The notes beneath the pieces are model-generated. The model did no database searches, was not told the DNA's origin, and worked only from the letters and a program-made list of their open reading frames with translations. From a virus: 44,723 nt of DNA. Location of the stretch: positions 1 through 44,723 of the IMG/VR virus record IMGVR_UViG_3300020463_002554; one strand, written 5' to 3'. The translations under genes and the position numbers were made by a program. Numbering within the stretch: the stretch's first letter is position 1; each line of letters opens with the position of its first letter. Below, one piece after another: positions 42,346-44,723 of the stretch.

Positions 42346-43829
42346 TACTAGGACTCAGTGCAGGCTTTCACGATGCTGGAGCCACTTTGATTGATAAAAC
42401 AAATGGCGAGATACTATTTGCAGGTCATGCGGAACGGTATAGTGGTGTAAAAAATGATGCTAATCTAAATCAAGAACTTATAGATGATGCCCTAAGTTAC
42501 GGTGAGCCAAATAATGTTGCATGGTATGAAAAAACATGGCTTAAAAGAACTAGACAACTGTACAGTGGCGAATGGCGTAAAGCAATAAATTTTAGCACTA
42601 GTCCTAAAAAACTAATAAAACCTTTTATGGGCAAAATACCTATACATAGTTATGGACATCATAAATGTCATGCAGCCGCAGGTTTCCAAACTAGCCCATA
42701 TAAAAATGCAATTGCAATAGTAGTTGATGCTATAGGAGAATGGGACACAATCAGTGTATGGGAATGCAGTTATAAACCTGTATACTTAGGTCGCCCTAAA
42801 GCAACTTACAAAAAAATATGGAATCAAATTTATCCACACAGTATAGGATTATACTACAGTGCAATTACAAAGTACATAGGGCTTAAACCTATGGAAGATG
42901 AGTATATAACAATGGGTATGGCAGCATATGGTAAAGCATATTTACAATCATATGAAAAAAATAGAATGCTTGTTGACCTAGATAAAATAGAGTTTGTAGA
43001 TAATTTCCATGCAGGTATAGAAGAGGATTATTTTGTTGGTAGTGGACTAGATAGATTTGATGTTGCCGCTGGCGCACAAAAAGTAGTTGAACAATTATTA
43101 AGAGGATTATTTGAACGTTTTGTTACAAGACAAACAAACGTCGTATTCATGGGCGGTGTAGCACTTAATTGTGTAGCAAATGCTATGCTAGAAGCACATT
43201 GTAAAGATTTATGGATCATGCCAAACCCAGGAGACTGTGGTAGTAGTCTAGGAGCGGCGGCACTACAATACGGAAAAAAATTACGTTGGAAAGGTCCATA
43301 CTTAGGACATAATATACCAGGAGAGTATCCGATTGATGCTATTATAGGCGGCTTAATGTCTGATAAGATTGTGGGCGTAGCAAGTGGTAGAGCAGAATTT
43401 GGACCTAGAGCATTAGGTACTAGAAGTCTACTTGCAGATCCACGTGGACAGGATATTAAGGATAAAGTAAATAATATTAAGAAAAGACAAAAATTTAGAC
43501 CTTTTGCTCCTATGATTCTTGAAGAACATTTTAAAGATGAATTTATAGTATACAAAAAACAAAAAGAACCATATATGCAAAGTGTTTATAAGTGTTTAAA
43601 TCCTGAATTATATCCAGCAATAGTACACCAAGATGGAACAAGTAGGGTACAAACTGTAGGTAAGAATGATCATCCAGATGTGAGACGACTATTAGAAAAA
43701 TGGTATTTCATGACAGGTTGTCCTATGTTGTTAAACACAAGTTTAAATATAAAAAGTGAGCCTATGGTTAACAATAGAGCAGACGCAGATAAATTTGAAA
43801 AAAGATATAATGTTAAGGTATGCAGTTAA
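42342..43829 (+). CDS. Carbamoyltransferase, NodU/TobZ type
   Basis: This 495-residue protein is a NodU/CmcH/TobZ-type O-carbamoyltransferase. It starts ILGLSAGFHDAGATLI, a Kae1/ASKHA fold motif. H106-H107-K108-C109-H110 (GHHKCHAAAG) is the metal-binding region, PMEDEYITMGMAAYG lies near 185, MGGVALNC near 270, and the second domain has SGRAEFGPRALGTRSLLADPR near 350 and NTSLNIKSEPM near 470. These enzymes make carbamoyl adenylate from carbamoyl phosphate and ATP and transfer the carbamoyl group to a hydroxyl, usually on a sugar. It is somewhat shorter than the usual 550-600 residues. The ATGA overlap and the small upstream gene suggest coupled translation. With the glycosyltransferases this points to a carbamoylated sugar. 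Confidence 0.92.
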   Translation: MILGLSAGFHDAGATLIDKTNGEILFAGHAERYSGVKNDANLNQELIDDALSYGEPNNVAWYEKTWLKRTRQLYSGEWRKAINFSTSPKKLIKPFMGKIPIHSYGHHKCHAAAGFQTSPYKNAIAIVVDAIGEWDTISVWECSYKPVYLGRPKATYKKIWNQIYPHSIGLYYSAITKYIGLKPMEDEYITMGMAAYGKAYLQSYEKNRMLVDLDKIEFVDNFHAGIEEDYFVGSGLDRFDVAAGAQKVVEQLLRGLFERFVTRQTNVVFMGGVALNCVANAMLEAHCKDLWIMPNPGDCGSSLGAAALQYGKKLRWKGPYLGHNIPGEYPIDAIIGGLMSDKIVGVASGRAEFGPRALGTRSLLADPRGQDIKDKVNNIKKRQKFRPFAPMILEEHFKDEFIVYKKQKEPYMQSVYKCLNPELYPAIVHQDGTSRVQTVGKNDHPDVRRLLEKWYFMTGCPMLLNTSLNIKSEPMVNNRADADKFEKRYNVKVCS

Positions 43830-44144
43830 ATGATAGATGAAAACGAATTAAGACAACGAGTAATTCAAGCATTGCGTAATGTATATGACCCAGAAATGCC
43901 TAGTGTAAGTGTTTACGATTTAGGTCTTATATATAAATTAGAAATTACCAAAGATCATTGTTTTATTGAACACACATTAACCAGTATGGCATGTCCATTT
44001 GCAGATGAGATTTGTGCAGATATAGAAAATGCTGTTACTACTACACCAGGTGTGAAGTCATGTGACAGACAGTTAGTTTTTGAACCTATGTTTACAATGG
44101 AAATGGTACCTGAAGATACAAAACTAGCAATGGGCTGGTATTAA
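43830..44144 (+). CDS. SufT/MIP18-like Fe-S cluster assembly protein (DUF59)
   Basis: This 104-residue protein matches the MIP18/SufT/PaaD family: ALRNVYDPEMPSVSVYDLGLIY (about 13-34) contains the conserved D-P-E/D and D-L-G-L-I/V-Y motifs, and TSMACPFADEI near 49-59 contains the single conserved Cys. Family members help deliver or insert 4Fe-4S clusters into target proteins. The six radical SAM proteins in the same operon are natural clients, though this is inferred. Start ATG directly follows the stop of the carbamoyltransferase gene. The length is normal for the family. Confidence 0.9.
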   Translation: MIDENELRQRVIQALRNVYDPEMPSVSVYDLGLIYKLEITKDHCFIEHTLTSMACPFADEICADIENAVTTTPGVKSCDRQLVFEPMFTMEMVPEDTKLAMGWY

Positions 44145-44723
44145 TTGTTTGATATATTTTGTATGCAAATGGGAGGTAAAACTAAATTACCATTTCATAC
44201 ACAATTTACAAGATATAATAATACGCATCTAGCAACAATAAAACGCATAGTAGAGAAAGCCAAAACAGAATACGTTTGGGTAGTAAGTGATCTTTGTGAT
44301 TATAGCAATTTTGATTTTACTTGGCAACCTATGCCCTGGGAAGCAGATCAAATTCATTGTTGGGCAAGTGGCAATCAGCAGTTTGGTGATACTTTTTTAA
44401 TACCTGTAAGTGCTTTTAAGCGTCAAGTAGATAACCTTAAAGTCTTAGGCTGGTACAAACATATAAACTGGCATAGCGATGGTGTACAAAGGACTACATT
44501 AGGTAATATGTATGATTGGATTTATTATAGTGATGCACGTTTTGAATTTAATCCTAGTCTTTGGGAAAAACGCATTCTACACAGTTTTGGAAAAAATGGA
44601 AGTGTACTACTAGTACCTAGAGACTGTAAACAGTATTTTCTTACACAATATTATGACTACCCATACATATTGCGTCATACCGACTGGAATGTTAATGAAA
44701 AGACACAAGATATAGTGTTCATA
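44145..44723 (+). CDS. Glycosyltransferase-like protein, 3' end cut by window edge
   Basis: The frame is open from TTG 44145, directly after the SufT stop, to the end of the window (193 codons). Translation gives (M)FDIFCMQMGG, then YVWVVSDLCDYSNFDFTWQ (about 45-63), then WASGNQQFGDTFLIP near 80 and NWHSDGVQRT near 110. These patterns are those of glycosyltransferase-like proteins found in many marine T4-like phages, often as multidomain chains. SDLCDYSNFD may be the DXD-like site. An ATG at 44163 is an alternative start but would remove the FDIF strand. The acceptor is unknown. Confidence 0.6.
   Translation, partial: MFDIFCMQMGGKTKLPFHTQFTRYNNTHLATIKRIVEKAKTEYVWVVSDLCDYSNFDFTWQPMPWEADQIHCWASGNQQFGDTFLIPVSAFKRQVDNLKVLGWYKHINWHSDGVQRTTLGNMYDWIYYSDARFEFNPSLWEKRILHSFGKNGSVLLVPRDCKQYFLTQYYDYPYILRHTDWNVNEKTQDIVFI

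Noticed and set aside
43028-43555. 175-codon open frame on the - strand inside the carbamoyltransferase gene
   Set aside because: The + strand frame has all carbamoyltransferase motifs; the - strand translation has none and no ribosome binding context.

Overview
This window looks like a piece of a marine T4-like myovirus genome. It is AT-rich, every credible gene is on the + strand, and genes are packed with 1-14 nt overlaps. The left side holds a recognisable T4-type baseplate series: a hub-like protein, a gp5-like spike protein, gp25 and gp6. Three intergenic gaps carry an (A/G)ATAAATA octamer close to the T4 late promoter TATAAATA. I see no tRNA, integrase, insertion sequence or CRISPR array. 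The host cannot be fixed from this window: the sequence resembles phages of marine bacteria such as SAR11 or picocyanobacteria, but no photosynthesis gene or other host marker is present.

Region 1 (1-27437) is the late structural module. It holds the 3' part of a tail-hub-like protein, the gp5-like hub/spike protein (no lysozyme seen), gp25, gp6 with an odd poly-Ser/Gly tail, and one giant 4423-residue protein at the gp7/gp8 position with a predicted seven-bladed FG-GAP propeller. Four tail or fibre proteins follow, two of which share a C-terminal domain.

Region 2 (27438-27492) is a short junction. A perfect sigma-70 promoter (TTGACA, 17 bp, extended TGtTATAAT) has its spacer made of a perfect 8-bp inverted repeat around a TACG loop. 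In + strand RNA this is a C(UACG)G tetraloop hairpin. The predicted transcript would begin at or next to the ATG of the first downstream gene.

Region 3 (27493-44723) is a long, tightly coupled operon of enzymes not needed to build a tail. It encodes at least four glycosyltransferase-like proteins, two different 2OG-Fe(II) oxygenase-like proteins, five SPASM/twitch-type radical SAM proteins in two subfamilies, one B12-binding-type radical SAM protein, an APS-kinase-like P-loop protein, an SGNH-hydrolase-like protein, a cytidylyltransferase-like protein, a NodU/TobZ-type carbamoyltransferase, a SufT/MIP18-like Fe-S assembly protein and several small unknown proteins. One of these, a 34-codon GTG-start gene, is annotated here from its ribosome binding site and ATGA overlap.

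The enzyme mix suggests that region 3 builds or edits a complex modification: sugars transferred, carbons oxidised or rearranged by radical chemistry, a group activated on a nucleotide, and a carbamoyl group added. Plausible targets are the virion fibres, the host surface polysaccharide, or phage DNA. The sequence does not say which. The SufT-like protein could serve the six Fe-S radical SAM enzymes. This cluster is the best candidate for an undescribed system here.
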